From an uncultured Prevotellaceae bacterium (GTDB lineage: Bacteria > Bacteroidota > Bacteroidia > Bacteroidales > Bacteroidaceae), in the NCBI GenBank assembly GCA_902477365.1, contig CABSGW010000092.1, forward strand, positions 1-9,564: a stretch of 9,564 nt of DNA. Reading direction: 5' to 3'. Numbering within the stretch: position 1 is the first letter of the stretch; the number at the start of each line of letters is the position of its first letter. The notes below the pieces were generated by a model, which was given only the letters and a program-made list of their open reading frames with translations, did no database searches and was not told where the DNA came from. Made by a program: the position numbers and the translations under genes. Positions 1 to 7,567 of the stretch are shown piece after piece.

Positions 1-739
1 CTTCTCCTACAAGGTGGACTATGGGGTAAATACCCGGTGCTGTCATATTGTCGTTGAGCAGGTCGACAAGTCCGTTGCGGCTGATAATGCGTCTGCCGTT
101 GTAATAGATGGCCAGTCCCGTATTCAGGTAGGTGTAGTTGCGCAGCATGGTTTCGATAAATTCGCTGCGAAACCGATAATTGCGGAACAGTGTACTGTCC
201 GGTTCAAAGAAGATGTACGTTCCGTTCTCTTCTTGCGTTGCTTCGGTGGTATCTTCGATGAGCAGACCTTTTTCGAATACGGCCGTGCGCATTTCTCCTT
301 CACGTACACTTTTGGCGATGAAACGTGCACTGAGTGCATTAACGGCTTTTGCACCGACACCGTTTAGTCCGACACTTTTCTTGAATGCTTTTGTATCGTA
401 TTTTCCGCCTGTATTCAGCATACTCATGGCATCAACCAGCTTACCCAACGGAATACCGCGTCCGTAGTCGCGTATGCTGACGCGCAAGTCATCTTCCATA
501 TCAATCTCGATACGCTTGCCGGCTCCCATCTTGAATTCATCGATGCAGTTGTCTACAACCTCTTTCAAGAGTACGTAGATGCCGTCTTCGGCATGGGAAC
601 CATCGCCCAATCGGCCAATGTACATACCAGGCCGCAACCGCACATGCTCCATGTCGGAAAGATGGCGTATGTTGTCTTCGGTATATGCAACCGGTGCTTC
701 GGTTTCAGGTGTACGTCCGGGAATCAGTTCTTCGCTCAT
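1..739 (-). CDS. parE: DNA topoisomerase IV subunit B (ParE), N-terminal 246 residues, cut by window edge
   Basis: This is the ATPase subunit of topoisomerase IV, which with ParC decatenates and relaxes chromosomes. The frame opens at the ATG whose A is base 739 and stays open to base 1, so the C-terminal part (transducer end, TOPRIM) lies outside the window. The GHKL ATPase signatures are visible in order: RPGMYIGRLGDG (36-47), the N-box LKEVVDNCIDEF (58-69) with general base E60 and Mg-binding N64, DYGRGIP (91-97), and the glycine-rich lid GLNGVGAKAVNALS (124-137). The DGIYVLLKE wording and the short acidic N-terminus match Bacteroidetes ParE rather than GyrB (from memory of the family). 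It starts 21 nt after the GNAT-like gene stops, so it is probably co-transcribed with it. No Shine-Dalgarno sequence is evident. A gyrB paralogue is the only realistic alternative. Confidence 0.93.
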   Translation of the reverse strand, partial: MSEELIPGRTPETEAPVAYTEDNIRHLSDMEHVRLRPGMYIGRLGDGSHAEDGIYVLLKEVVDNCIDEFKMGAGKRIEIDMEDDLRVSIRDYGRGIPLGKLVDAMSMLNTGGKYDTKAFKKSVGLNGVGAKAVNALSARFIAKSVREGEMRTAVFEKGLLIEDTTEATQEENGTYIFFEPDSTLFRNYRFRSEFIETMLRNYTYLNTGLAIYYNGRRIISRNGLVDLLNDNMTAPGIYPIVHLVGE

Positions 740-760
740 ATTCGTTCTTAAAAAGACGGT

Positions 761-1897
761 TTAATCGATTTTTCTTGCGTAACAACGGCGGCGTTTGTGC
801 TGTTCGGTGTCAAAATATTGCCACTGTGCCTGTACCTTTTCATTAATCTCCAGTTCGGGGTTTGATTCTCCGTATTCAATGCCCATCTGGCGGTAAATGG
901 GAATGAGGTCGGTAAAGAGCAGTGCATTGACGCCCTTACCCTGATATTCAGGTTTAACGGCTACCAACAACAGGTCGACAATCTTATCCCGTTTCCAGAA
1001 AAGGGCTTTCAGTAGGTGAAACCAACCGAACGGAAGTAATTTTCCATGTGCCTTTTGAAGTGCGCGGGACAGGGATGGCATGGTCACTCCTACACCCACC
1101 AGTTCGCTTTCGGACGTTTCGATCAGCGTAACCATACGCATATCCAGTACTGGAACGTACATTCTGACATATTGGTCTATTTGTCGTTCGGTCATCTTCG
1201 AGTAACTGAAAAGCGGTGCGTAGGCCTCATTGATCAGGTGGAATATTTCGTGGGCTAGTCCGGAACGCTTGATTTCGCGTTTGTTGGTGATTTTCCGGAC
1301 ACGCAGATTAAATTTCTTTTGCACGACATCACTTACACGGCGGAACTTCTCGGGAATCTCTTCAGGAACATAGATTTTACGTTCAACCCAGTCAACCACC
1401 TTTTCCATGCCGAGCTGTTTCATGTGGAGCGGATAATAGGGATAATTGTAGATGGTAGCCATGGTGCTGAGCTGATCAAATCCTTCGATGAGCATTCCTT
1501 CGGCGTCCATATCGGTAAATCCCAATGGACCGGTTAATGTGTCCATGCCGCGTTCTTTTCCCCAAGCCGATACCGTGTTGAGCAGCGAACGGCTCACTTC
1601 CACATCGTCAATGAAGTCTATCCAACCAAAGCGTACTTCTTTCTTTTTCCACGTATCGTTGGCACGATGGTTGATGATAGCCGCCACGCGTCCTACGGGC
1701 TTACCATCGCGATAAGCCATGAAGTAATCGGCTTCACAGAACTCAAATGCAGCATTCTTTTCGGGTGAAAAGGTGTTGAGCATATCATCGTATAAGTCGG
1801 GTACGGAATAAGGGTTTCCCTTATAGAATTCGTAGTTGAAACGGATAAACTGTTTAAGTTCTTTGGAATTGTTTACTTTTCGTATTTCAACGGACAT
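761..1897 (-). CDS. Tandem GNAT-like N-acetyltransferase family protein, function unknown
   Basis: This is a 378-residue soluble protein with no signal peptide or membrane segment. Residues 56-76 (ADYFMAYRDGKPVGRVAAI) look like GNAT strands beta2-beta3. Residues 310-330 contain the acetyl-CoA loop in VKPEYQGKGVNALLF, with Q319-G320-K321-G322 matching the Q/RxxGxG/A motif. The layout therefore suggests two GNAT-like folds, with only the C-terminal one keeping a clear CoA loop. The middle section, GFTDMDAEGMLIEGFDQ (126-142) and YNYPYYPLHMKQLGM (150-164), is distinctive; I recall it as conserved in uncharacterised proteins of this length in Bacteroidetes. I cannot name a substrate. The gene has its own -7 promoter box about 40 nt upstream and is followed 21 nt later by parE, so it is likely the first gene of a short unit that includes parE. 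The C-terminus is basic (KRRRCYARK). Confidence 0.82.
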   Translation of the reverse strand: MSVEIRKVNNSKELKQFIRFNYEFYKGNPYSVPDLYDDMLNTFSPEKNAAFEFCEADYFMAYRDGKPVGRVAAIINHRANDTWKKKEVRFGWIDFIDDVEVSRSLLNTVSAWGKERGMDTLTGPLGFTDMDAEGMLIEGFDQLSTMATIYNYPYYPLHMKQLGMEKVVDWVERKIYVPEEIPEKFRRVSDVVQKKFNLRVRKITNKREIKRSGLAHEIFHLINEAYAPLFSYSKMTERQIDQYVRMYVPVLDMRMVTLIETSESELVGVGVTMPSLSRALQKAHGKLLPFGWFHLLKALFWKRDKIVDLLLVAVKPEYQGKGVNALLFTDLIPIYRQMGIEYGESNPELEINEKVQAQWQYFDTEQHKRRRCYARKID

Positions 1898-1937
1898 GGC
1901 GTTGTGGTTTTTCGTTTATGGCCTGTTTTTAAGTCTA

Positions 1938-1945
1938 CAAAGGTA
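1938..1945 (-). promoter_or_regulatory. Putative Bacteroidetes -7 promoter box for the GNAT-like/parE unit
   Basis: The minus strand reads TACCTTTG, an exact match to TAnnTTTG. It lies about 40 nt before the ATG at 1897, which would give a leader of roughly 34 nt. A run of nine A on the minus strand (1949-1957) lies just upstream, in the spacer. No TTTG is present about 20 nt further upstream, so the -33 element is missing or degenerate. The 100-nt gap after the CPBP gene contains no other clear element and no terminator hairpin, so read-through from upstream also remains possible. Confidence 0.55.
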
Positions 1946-1997
1946 ACGTTTTTTTTTCATATACGGTGATGAATGTGTTATGTGCTATAACGTAATT

Positions 1998-2777
1998 TTA
2001 GGTTTCCTGCCGGTTAAGACGCACAATACCTCTATAAGCAATGACGCCGCATGCGATGAAAAAAACGATAGAGCCGGCTGTCCCCAATGTTTGAGTCAGC
2101 TGCGGTTGGTCGTTTGCTTGTGTGGCCGAAAGGGTGAAGAATCCTAAAGTGTTGTTGAATACATGACACAATACGGCTAGCCAGAGTCCTTGTCGTATGT
2201 AAAGGAAGCCGAATAGCAATCCGATGAGTGTGGCTGCAGCTGTTTGTGCGGGATTAAGGTGTGCCAATCCGAAAATAAGTGCCGAGAACAGTACGGCAAC
2301 CATCGGTCTCCATCCTCGCTGTACCAGTGGGCTTATAAAGGCTTGTCTGAATACCAATTCTTCGGTTAACGGTCCTGTCAGGGTGATGGCCAGCATACAC
2401 GGCAGACTACCGGTCAACATACGGAATGTTTGTTCATTCTGGTCGGTCAAGCCGCTCCATTCTATCAGCATATTTACCGCGAGTACAGTTGCCAGAGTGG
2501 TGATTAAGGCTATGCCCACCACTCGTAACGAGGGCGTTTGGGGAAGCGAGACGTGGCGTGGAATCCATTTCAAGAGCCATAAAAATCCGATGAGTACGGC
2601 ATTTCCTGCGATTAAACTTATCCCCATCACATCGGGATGTTGTGTAAGAATCAGGTAATTGATGGCTTCACCGGCCATCCATTGGTCTGTGGTGAGCCAA
2701 AGGGTGGCCAGGAGCGAAGTGCAATATTGAATACCCAGGAAAAGCAGCAAGAGTGCTGATAAGCGTAAAAAAATCAT
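1998..2777 (-). CDS. CPBP-family intramembrane metalloprotease (Rce1/CAAX-protease-like)
   Basis: This is a 259-residue integral membrane protein of the CPBP (ABI, Rce1-like) family. Its three signature motifs all lie in membrane helices: TEELVFRQ with E139, E140 and R144; FGLAH with F169 and H173; and HVFNN with H205 and N209. These are the glutamates, histidines and asparagine expected to hold the catalytic metal/water, so the protein looks catalytically intact. Hydrophobic segments fall at about 5-28, 50-71, 85-106, 126-137, 159-172, 178-192, 197-213 and 233-250. The start codon overlaps the ribF stop (ATGA, 2774-2777), so translation is probably coupled. Bacterial members process prenylated or bacteriocin-type substrates or act as immunity proteins, but no bacteriocin gene is nearby and the substrate is unknown. 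Placement next to ribF may reflect operon history rather than shared function. Confidence 0.9.
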   Translation of the reverse strand: MIFLRLSALLLLFLGIQYCTSLLATLWLTTDQWMAGEAINYLILTQHPDVMGISLIAGNAVLIGFLWLLKWIPRHVSLPQTPSLRVVGIALITTLATVLAVNMLIEWSGLTDQNEQTFRMLTGSLPCMLAITLTGPLTEELVFRQAFISPLVQRGWRPMVAVLFSALIFGLAHLNPAQTAAATLIGLLFGFLYIRQGLWLAVLCHVFNNTLGFFTLSATQANDQPQLTQTLGTAGSIVFFIACGVIAYRGIVRLNRQET

Positions 2778-3700
2778 GAATGTAACAGTATTTCGGTTTG
2801 TTTGGCGTCACGATGAAGCTGCTCTGTCAGTTCCTCAAGCGATGAAAATTGTTGTTCATTGCGCAGGCGGTCTATGAAAGTAATACGGATGGTCTCTCCA
2901 TACAAATTCCCGTTGAAATGGAGTAAATGAGCTTCGATGGTACAGTCGTTACCATTATTGAGTGTTGGCCGGCGGCCAATGTTGAGCATTGCATCATGGG
3001 TCTGGTCTACCAACTGAACCCGGACGGCATAGACGCCCGTTTGGGGAATTAGCTTATGCGCGTCTGCCAACTTCAGGTTAGCTGTAGGAAAGCCGATTTT
3101 GCGGCCTACTTGCCGTCCGCTGACAACCACCCCTTGCAGCGTATACGGATAGCCCAGCCCATAGGTAGCCCGCTTGATGTATCCTTCTTGCAGTGCTTTG
3201 CGTATGGCCGAGGAACTGACATGCATCGCTTCATCTTCCAGTTCTTTTGCCTGTATCACTTCCACGCCTGATTCCCGTCCATAAACCACGTATTCATCGA
3301 AGGTTTCTTCGCTTTTCTTTCCAAACCGATGGTCGTAGCCAATTAAAAGTGTTTTCACGTTAAGCTGGTCGCGCAACACGCTTTCCATGAAATGGCGTGC
3401 GGTATATTGCGATAGTTCACGTGTGAATGGCAATACGGCACAATAGTCAATACCGGTTGCAGCCAGAAGCTCCAGCTTCTCATCGGGCGTTGTGAGTAGT
3501 TTTGGCTGATAGTCGGCCTGCATCACACAACGCGGATGCTCCGGAAAGGTGAGTGCCAGCGATTTTATTCCCTGCCGTTCAGCTTCTCGTTTCACCTGGT
3601 CAATGAGGCAGCGATGCCCTCGGTGTACACCGTCAAAGAAGCCGATTGTTGCGACACAGGCTTCGGTTGTAGTTGCCGGAAGTGTGTGGATGCATTTCAC
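2774..3700 (-). CDS. ribF: Bifunctional riboflavin kinase / FAD synthetase (RibF)
   Basis: The enzyme phosphorylates riboflavin to FMN and then adenylylates FMN to FAD in the cytoplasm. At 308 residues it has the usual length of the fused enzyme. The N-terminal FAD synthetase nucleotidyltransferase domain (about 1-180) shows GFFDGVHRGH (20-29), the HxGH-type signature, then GYDHRFGKK (121-129) and SSSAIR (162-167). The C-terminal riboflavin kinase domain (about 183-305) shows GRKIGFPTANL (199-209), with the PTAN motif that binds Mg-ATP, then GVYAV (222-226), NIGRRPT (240-246), and the catalytic glutamate E256 in EAHLLHF. Both active sites appear complete. The gene overlaps the upstream HAD phosphatase by 4 nt and the downstream CPBP gene by 4 nt, so the three are almost certainly translated from one mRNA. 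Confidence 0.97.
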   Translation of the reverse strand: MKCIHTLPATTTEACVATIGFFDGVHRGHRCLIDQVKREAERQGIKSLALTFPEHPRCVMQADYQPKLLTTPDEKLELLAATGIDYCAVLPFTRELSQYTARHFMESVLRDQLNVKTLLIGYDHRFGKKSEETFDEYVVYGRESGVEVIQAKELEDEAMHVSSSAIRKALQEGYIKRATYGLGYPYTLQGVVVSGRQVGRKIGFPTANLKLADAHKLIPQTGVYAVRVQLVDQTHDAMLNIGRRPTLNNGNDCTIEAHLLHFNGNLYGETIRITFIDRLRNEQQFSSLEELTEQLHRDAKQTEILLHS

Positions 3701-4329
3701 GCCTCACTCTCCTCTTTTTCCAGGTAATCTATCCAGCATCCCGGTGTTTTGGGACAATAAGCTTTAAAACCCAATGCTCGTGCGGCTTCGCAATTGGCCT
3801 CGGCATCGTCTATAAACAGCGTTTCTTCCGCACAAATGCCGGTACCGTCCAATACGGCCTGAAAGATGGCTGGTGACGGCTTCTCTATCCCTAGTTCGTA
3901 AGACAGGAATATTTGTTTGAAAAAGTCGTCAACGGTATTCCCTTTATAGAGGAAGAGGTCGTTTTGAGCCATCTCCCAATGCACTTCGTTGGTATTGCTT
4001 AACAGGTAGAGCGGGAAACGCTCGCGCAGCCGTATCAGGCTGTCCAGCCGCTCGTCTGGTATAGTCAGTAAAAACTGTCGCCAGGCCGCGATAATCTGTT
4101 CGTCGGTGATTGTAGACAGTCCGCTTTGGCTGCGCAGCGCCTCGCAAAATTGTGGCAAGGTGAGCTGGCCGCGTTCCAGTTGCGAAAAGATGCCGTTTTG
4201 CGCATAATCGCCCAAACAGGGGCGTAGGTCAAATCCCAATTGGCTGAATGCCCGGATGCAACGTTCGCGGTCCAGGTCGACAAGTACGCCGCCAAAATCG
4301 AAAAGTAAGTTTTTTATACCTTGTATCAT
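3697..4329 (-). CDS. HAD superfamily IA (YihX-type) phosphatase
   Basis: This is a 210-residue cytosolic haloacid-dehalogenase phosphatase. Motif I is FDFGGVLVDLD with nucleophile D11. The usual second aspartate is G13, as in the YihX-like variant-3 group (FDLGNV in E. coli YihX, from memory). Motif II is LLSNTN with S111, motif III is K150 followed by P151, and motif IV is IDDAEAN with D174 and D175. A helical cap occupies roughly 20-90. YihX-type enzymes hydrolyse sugar phosphates such as glucose 1-phosphate, but substrate range in this superfamily cannot be read from sequence. The stop overlaps the ribF start (ATGA), and the gene starts 5 nt after the calcium ATPase stop. Coupling to ribF makes a flavin-pathway phosphate ester (FMN, or the ribitylaminouracil phosphate intermediate) a reasonable candidate substrate, by inference only. 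Confidence 0.9.
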   Translation of the reverse strand: MIQGIKNLLFDFGGVLVDLDRERCIRAFSQLGFDLRPCLGDYAQNGIFSQLERGQLTLPQFCEALRSQSGLSTITDEQIIAAWRQFLLTIPDERLDSLIRLRERFPLYLLSNTNEVHWEMAQNDLFLYKGNTVDDFFKQIFLSYELGIEKPSPAIFQAVLDGTGICAEETLFIDDAEANCEAARALGFKAYCPKTPGCWIDYLEKEESEA

Positions 4330-4334
4330 GATTG

Positions 4335-6938
4335 TTATTTATTTTGTAAACGGCTTACTCCGCGTACCAGTTCGCCTATCCATAATGTGAACGATGAAAG
4401 CAGCAACAGCCATCCCCAGGTTTCAGCGCTGAGCGGTACGGTGCGGAATACGCGGCCGCCAAAGCTGACAATGAGCCATTGCCCTACCAGGATCAGCAGC
4501 ATAACCAGTAGCACGCCGCGTGCTGCCAGCAAGTTCTTGAAGGCCGATTCGTTGCTTCCGAAAGCCTTGGCATTGAGTAAGTTCCAGAATTGCAGCAATA
4601 CAAAGAATGTGAAGAATGCGGTCAACTCGGCCGGTGTAGCTCCACCCTCGTGGTTGAAGTACACAAGTGCGCCCAGTAACAATGCCAAGAACAGGCTACC
4701 GGTAATGAATATGCCACGTTTGATATGCTTGGTCAGAATAAAGTCGGACGTACGGCGCGGTTTTTCTTCCATCACCTTCCGGGTGGGCGGGATGGATGCC
4801 AGTGCCAGTGCCGCAAAAGTATCCATAATGATGTTTACCCACAACATCTGGGTAACGGTAAGCGGTAATTCTGTTCCGATAAACGATCCGATGAGTACTA
4901 CCAGTAGCGCCACAAAGTTAATGGTGAGCTGGAACAGGATGAACCGTTGTATGTTCTTGTAGAGCGAACGTCCCCACATGACGGCAGTCGCGATGCTGCC
5001 GAAGGAGTCGTCAAGCAAAGTGATGTCGCTGGCCTCTTTGGCCACCGATGTTCCTGTTCCCATCGAAAGCCCCACTTGTGCGTGGTTCAGTGCCGGCGCA
5101 TCGTTTGTTCCGTCACCCGTTACCGCTACCACCGCTCCTTGTTGCTGGAGCAATTGCACCAGGCGCTGTTTATCCATGGGGCGTGCACGGCTCATTACCT
5201 TCAACTTGGTGACGCGTTCCAGTGCTTCCGGGTCGGTCAATGCGGCAAACTCAGGTCCGGTTATGCTGTTTTCCGTCGTATCTTCAGGTTTCCACAGGCC
5301 GATACGGCGCGCTATTTCGATCGCTGTTCCGGCTGTGTCTCCGGTTACAATCTTGATGCCGATTCCCGCATCCTGACAGGCGGCTACGGCTGCCGGCACT
5401 TCTTCGCGAACCGGATCGTTGATGGCTGCAACTCCTTGGTAAACGAGTGTTCCGGTTTCGGTCAGTTTTTGGCAGTCCGTCCCTTCCTTTTCGTCCACTT
5501 CGCGGTATGCAAAAGCCAGTGTACGCATGGCCTGATGTTGGTATCCGGCCAGTCGTTGGTGCAGTTCGTCCAGTTCCGTCTGCGGCAATTGGCAATATTT
5601 GGTTACGATTTCGGGCGCGCCTTTCACGTAAAGTATCCGTTTGCCTGTGACGGCCGAAACAACGAGTGTTGCCATGTATTTACGTTCGGTCGAAAAGGTC
5701 AGCTGGTTGACAATCGGAGCTGTGTCGCGCAGAGTACGGTAGTCGTGTCCCTCGCTGCGCAACCATGCCAGCAGGGCACACTCCGTGGGGTTACCCACTC
5801 CTTCGCCCTTTTCGCCTTCTTCCAGGTGTGCGGTCGAGTTGGCCGCAATACCCTCGCACAGCAACTGATGCAGTGTACCATTGGCGGCCACCAGTTCGCT
5901 CACCTGCATGCGGTTTTGTGTCAGCGTTCCGGTCTTGTCGGTACATATCACGGTGATAGCCCCCATGGTTTCGCAGGCATGCATCTTACGTACTAGGTTG
6001 TTGGTCTTCAGCATACGGCGCATGTTCAGTGCCAGGCTCAATGTTACAGCCATCGGCAATCCTTCGGGTACGGCCATCACGATAAGCGTTACAGCCATCA
6101 TGAAGTTCTTTACAATCACTCGTGTGATGTGTAGCCAGTCGGCATTTCCGTCAAAGGCATTGTTCAGGTCGTGCAACGTTACGCCCAAGAAGGCTACAAT
6201 TGCCACGGCAAAGGCTATTTTGCTGATGAACTTAGCCAGTCGGTCCAACTGTTTGTTCAGTGGGGTAGCTTCTCCGGTCAGGGCGGTGGCCTGGCGGGCC
6301 ACTTTGCCTATTTCGGTAGCGTCGCCCACAGCTGTCACCCGCAAGATGCCGTGACCGTCCACCACCATGGTCGAGCGCATGGCCTCGTTGCTGGGATAGG
6401 TTGCTTCTTTGTCAAAGTGGGCGGCGTCGGTTGTTTTGGTAACAATCGCTTCACCTGTCAGGGACGATTCATTCAGTTGCAGCGATACCGCTTCCAGTAG
6501 TTCACCGTCGGCCGGTACTTCCACCCCTTGTTCCAATAGCACGATGTCGCCTACCACAATTTCACTGCGGGGCACTTGTGTAATGCCACCGTTACGGCGC
6601 ACCGTCACAGGCTCCTCCTGTCCCAGGGCGTTCAGCACCTCGAAGCGCCTGGCTGCGTCGTATTCAAAGTAAAAACCGATTCCGGTAGCCAGAAAGATGG
6701 CACAAAAGATGCCGATCGACTCCACAAAATCGTTTTCCATAAAACCAATAACCAGCGATAAACCCGCTGCAACCAGCAGGATACGGATAATGGGGTCATT
6801 GAATTTCTCGAGATAAAGTTTCCACAGCGAAGGGCGTTTGGGCGGGGTGAGCAGGTTCGCTCCATGTTTCAGGCGCGAGGCCTCTACTTCTTGCTCGGTC
6901 AATCCCGTCAGGGCGGGATGCTGGTTTGATGTGTTCAT
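4335..6938 (-). CDS. Calcium-translocating P-type ATPase, PMCA type (P2B)
   Basis: This 867-residue P-type ATPase exports Ca2+ across the inner membrane, using an aspartyl-phosphate intermediate. Domains in order: cation ATPase N-terminal region (1-45), M1-M2 (49-92), actuator domain with LTGEA (160-164), M3-M4 (239-300) with the ion-binding turn VPEGLP (290-295, E292), phosphorylation motif CTDKTGTLT (332-340, nucleophile D334), nucleotide-binding KGAPE (439-443), VTGD (531-534), hinge TGDGTNDAPAL (607-617), and six C-terminal helices M5-M10 (about 664-859). M6 reads NIIMDTFAALAL (702-713) with N702 and D706, as in PMCA. M5 (LTINFVALLVVL, 671-682) lacks the acidic residue that SERCA uses for its first Ca2+ site, so one Ca2+ per cycle is expected. 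There is no calmodulin-binding tail. The start is placed 34 nt downstream of a well-formed promoter, and the gene heads the HAD-ribF-CPBP cluster. Confidence 0.95.
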   Translation of the reverse strand: MNTSNQHPALTGLTEQEVEASRLKHGANLLTPPKRPSLWKLYLEKFNDPIIRILLVAAGLSLVIGFMENDFVESIGIFCAIFLATGIGFYFEYDAARRFEVLNALGQEEPVTVRRNGGITQVPRSEIVVGDIVLLEQGVEVPADGELLEAVSLQLNESSLTGEAIVTKTTDAAHFDKEATYPSNEAMRSTMVVDGHGILRVTAVGDATEIGKVARQATALTGEATPLNKQLDRLAKFISKIAFAVAIVAFLGVTLHDLNNAFDGNADWLHITRVIVKNFMMAVTLIVMAVPEGLPMAVTLSLALNMRRMLKTNNLVRKMHACETMGAITVICTDKTGTLTQNRMQVSELVAANGTLHQLLCEGIAANSTAHLEEGEKGEGVGNPTECALLAWLRSEGHDYRTLRDTAPIVNQLTFSTERKYMATLVVSAVTGKRILYVKGAPEIVTKYCQLPQTELDELHQRLAGYQHQAMRTLAFAYREVDEKEGTDCQKLTETGTLVYQGVAAINDPVREEVPAAVAACQDAGIGIKIVTGDTAGTAIEIARRIGLWKPEDTTENSITGPEFAALTDPEALERVTKLKVMSRARPMDKQRLVQLLQQQGAVVAVTGDGTNDAPALNHAQVGLSMGTGTSVAKEASDITLLDDSFGSIATAVMWGRSLYKNIQRFILFQLTINFVALLVVLIGSFIGTELPLTVTQMLWVNIIMDTFAALALASIPPTRKVMEEKPRRTSDFILTKHIKRGIFITGSLFLALLLGALVYFNHEGGATPAELTAFFTFFVLLQFWNLLNAKAFGSNESAFKNLLAARGVLLVMLLILVGQWLIVSFGGRVFRTVPLSAETWGWLLLLSSFTLWIGELVRGVSRLQNK

Positions 6939-6971
6939 TCTGTATATAAGTATCTAAATAAGAATACGGGA

Positions 6972-7003
6972 CAAAGTTATGAAAAGGGACAGAGATACGC
7001 AAA
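6972..7003 (-). promoter_or_regulatory. Bacteroidetes -33/-7 promoter for the Ca-ATPase-HAD-ribF-CPBP operon
   Basis: On the minus strand TTTG (7003-7000) is followed after 20 nt by TAACTTTG (6979-6972). This matches the TTTG / TAnnTTTG promoter recognised by the primary sigma factor of Bacteroidetes, with the normal spacing. The predicted transcription start is near 6965, giving an AT-rich leader of about 27 nt with no Shine-Dalgarno sequence before the ATG at 6938. The -33 box lies inside the loop region of the inverted repeat at 6989-7022. Confidence 0.75.
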
Positions 7004-7022
7004 TGCATTTACGTATCTCTGT
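6989..7022 (-). terminator. Perfect 11-bp inverted repeat, likely mgsA terminator
   Basis: The arms ACAGAGATACG (6989-6999) and CGTATCTCTGT (7012-7022) are perfectly complementary. The 12-nt centre contains the self-complementary AAATGCATTT (7001-7010), so the repeat nearly continues to the dyad with one C/A mismatch. It begins 23 nt past the mgsA stop. In mgsA transcripts the stem is followed by CCCTTTTC, which is only a weak U tract. Intrinsic termination is the simplest role, but because the structure covers the ATPase -33 box it could instead be, or also be, an operator. Confidence 0.6.
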
Positions 7023-7045
7023 GATGGGTTTCGGGTCAATTTTTG

Positions 7046-7567
7046 TTATCCGTTGCTTTTGCGCTTCAGCACTTTCTCAACCACTTCGGTCACCACCGGC
7101 TTGCCGGCAAAGCGTTGCGTGTAGCTGGAGTAGTCTGTCTGCGTGCGTTCATAGGTAGGGTCGTGGAACAACGGACTTGATATAATGTGGTCCGCCGTCG
7201 ACCGGTTACAGCAGAATACAATGTTCTCAACGCCGGCCAGTCGGGTCAGCGCTTTCACGTCTGTGTCGTGCGGTTGCAGCGTCATAGGGTCTGTAAAGAA
7301 GAAGAGATAGTCAATTTCACCGTCTACGATGCGCGATCCCATTTGTTGGTCTCCACCCAGCGGACCCGATTTTAAGATCGTGAAGTCCCATTCTACGTCC
7401 GGGTGTCTTTCGCGTAGAGCTTCTTTCAATAAAGTACCGGTAGTTCCAGTGGCATAAAACTTGTGCCCGATGAGGCGTTCCGAATTCCACAGAACCCACT
7501 CTATCAGGTCTTTCTTCATCGCATCGTGAGCCACTAGTCCGATGCGTCTTACAACTTTTTCTTCCAT
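7046..7567 (-). CDS. mgsA: Methylglyoxal synthase (MgsA)
   Basis: This cytoplasmic enzyme converts dihydroxyacetone phosphate to methylglyoxal and inorganic phosphate, a bypass of lower glycolysis that relieves sugar-phosphate stress. The 173-residue protein shows the family signatures: LVAHDAMKKDL (11-21) with H14, YATGTTGTLL (38-47), the catalytic SGPLGGDQQMG (67-77) with D73, FFTDPM (90-95) with D93, and PHDTDVKALTRLA (99-111) with H100 and D103. By memory-based alignment these match E. coli H19, D71, D91, H98 and D101. The protein is somewhat longer than the E. coli enzyme (about 152 residues) because of a short insertion at 52-62 and a basic C-terminal tail (EVVEKVLKRKSNG). The gene stands alone: it is followed by a hairpin and then by the separate ATPase promoter, and it is divergent from the transporter-phnX unit. 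I found no exact -7 box upstream. Confidence 0.96.
   Translation of the reverse strand: MEEKVVRRIGLVAHDAMKKDLIEWVLWNSERLIGHKFYATGTTGTLLKEALRERHPDVEWDFTILKSGPLGGDQQMGSRIVDGEIDYLFFFTDPMTLQPHDTDVKALTRLAGVENIVFCCNRSTADHIISSPLFHDPTYERTQTDYSSYTQRFAGKPVVTEVVEKVLKRKSNG

Noticed and set aside
14..367. Plus-strand open frame of 117 codons at the left edge
   Set aside because: It lies opposite the clear GHKL ATPase domain of parE, which explains this sequence better. No motif is seen in the plus-strand frame.
1949..1957. Run of nine T on the plus strand after the CPBP gene
   Set aside because: In the direction of transcription (minus strand) it is poly-A, with no stem before it, so it cannot be an intrinsic terminator for the CPBP gene.
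4321..4962. Plus-strand open frame of 213 codons over the 3' end of the ATPase
   Set aside because: It is antisense to the M6-M10 coding region, with serine/asparagine-rich low-complexity translation typical of the reverse of membrane-helix codons.
4947..5996. Open frame of 349 codons on the plus strand, opposite the calcium ATPase
   Set aside because: It lies wholly antisense to a P-type ATPase with every catalytic motif. Its translation is cysteine-rich, lacks any recognisable motif, and has no promoter or ribosome site, so it looks like a shadow of the high-GC codon pattern.
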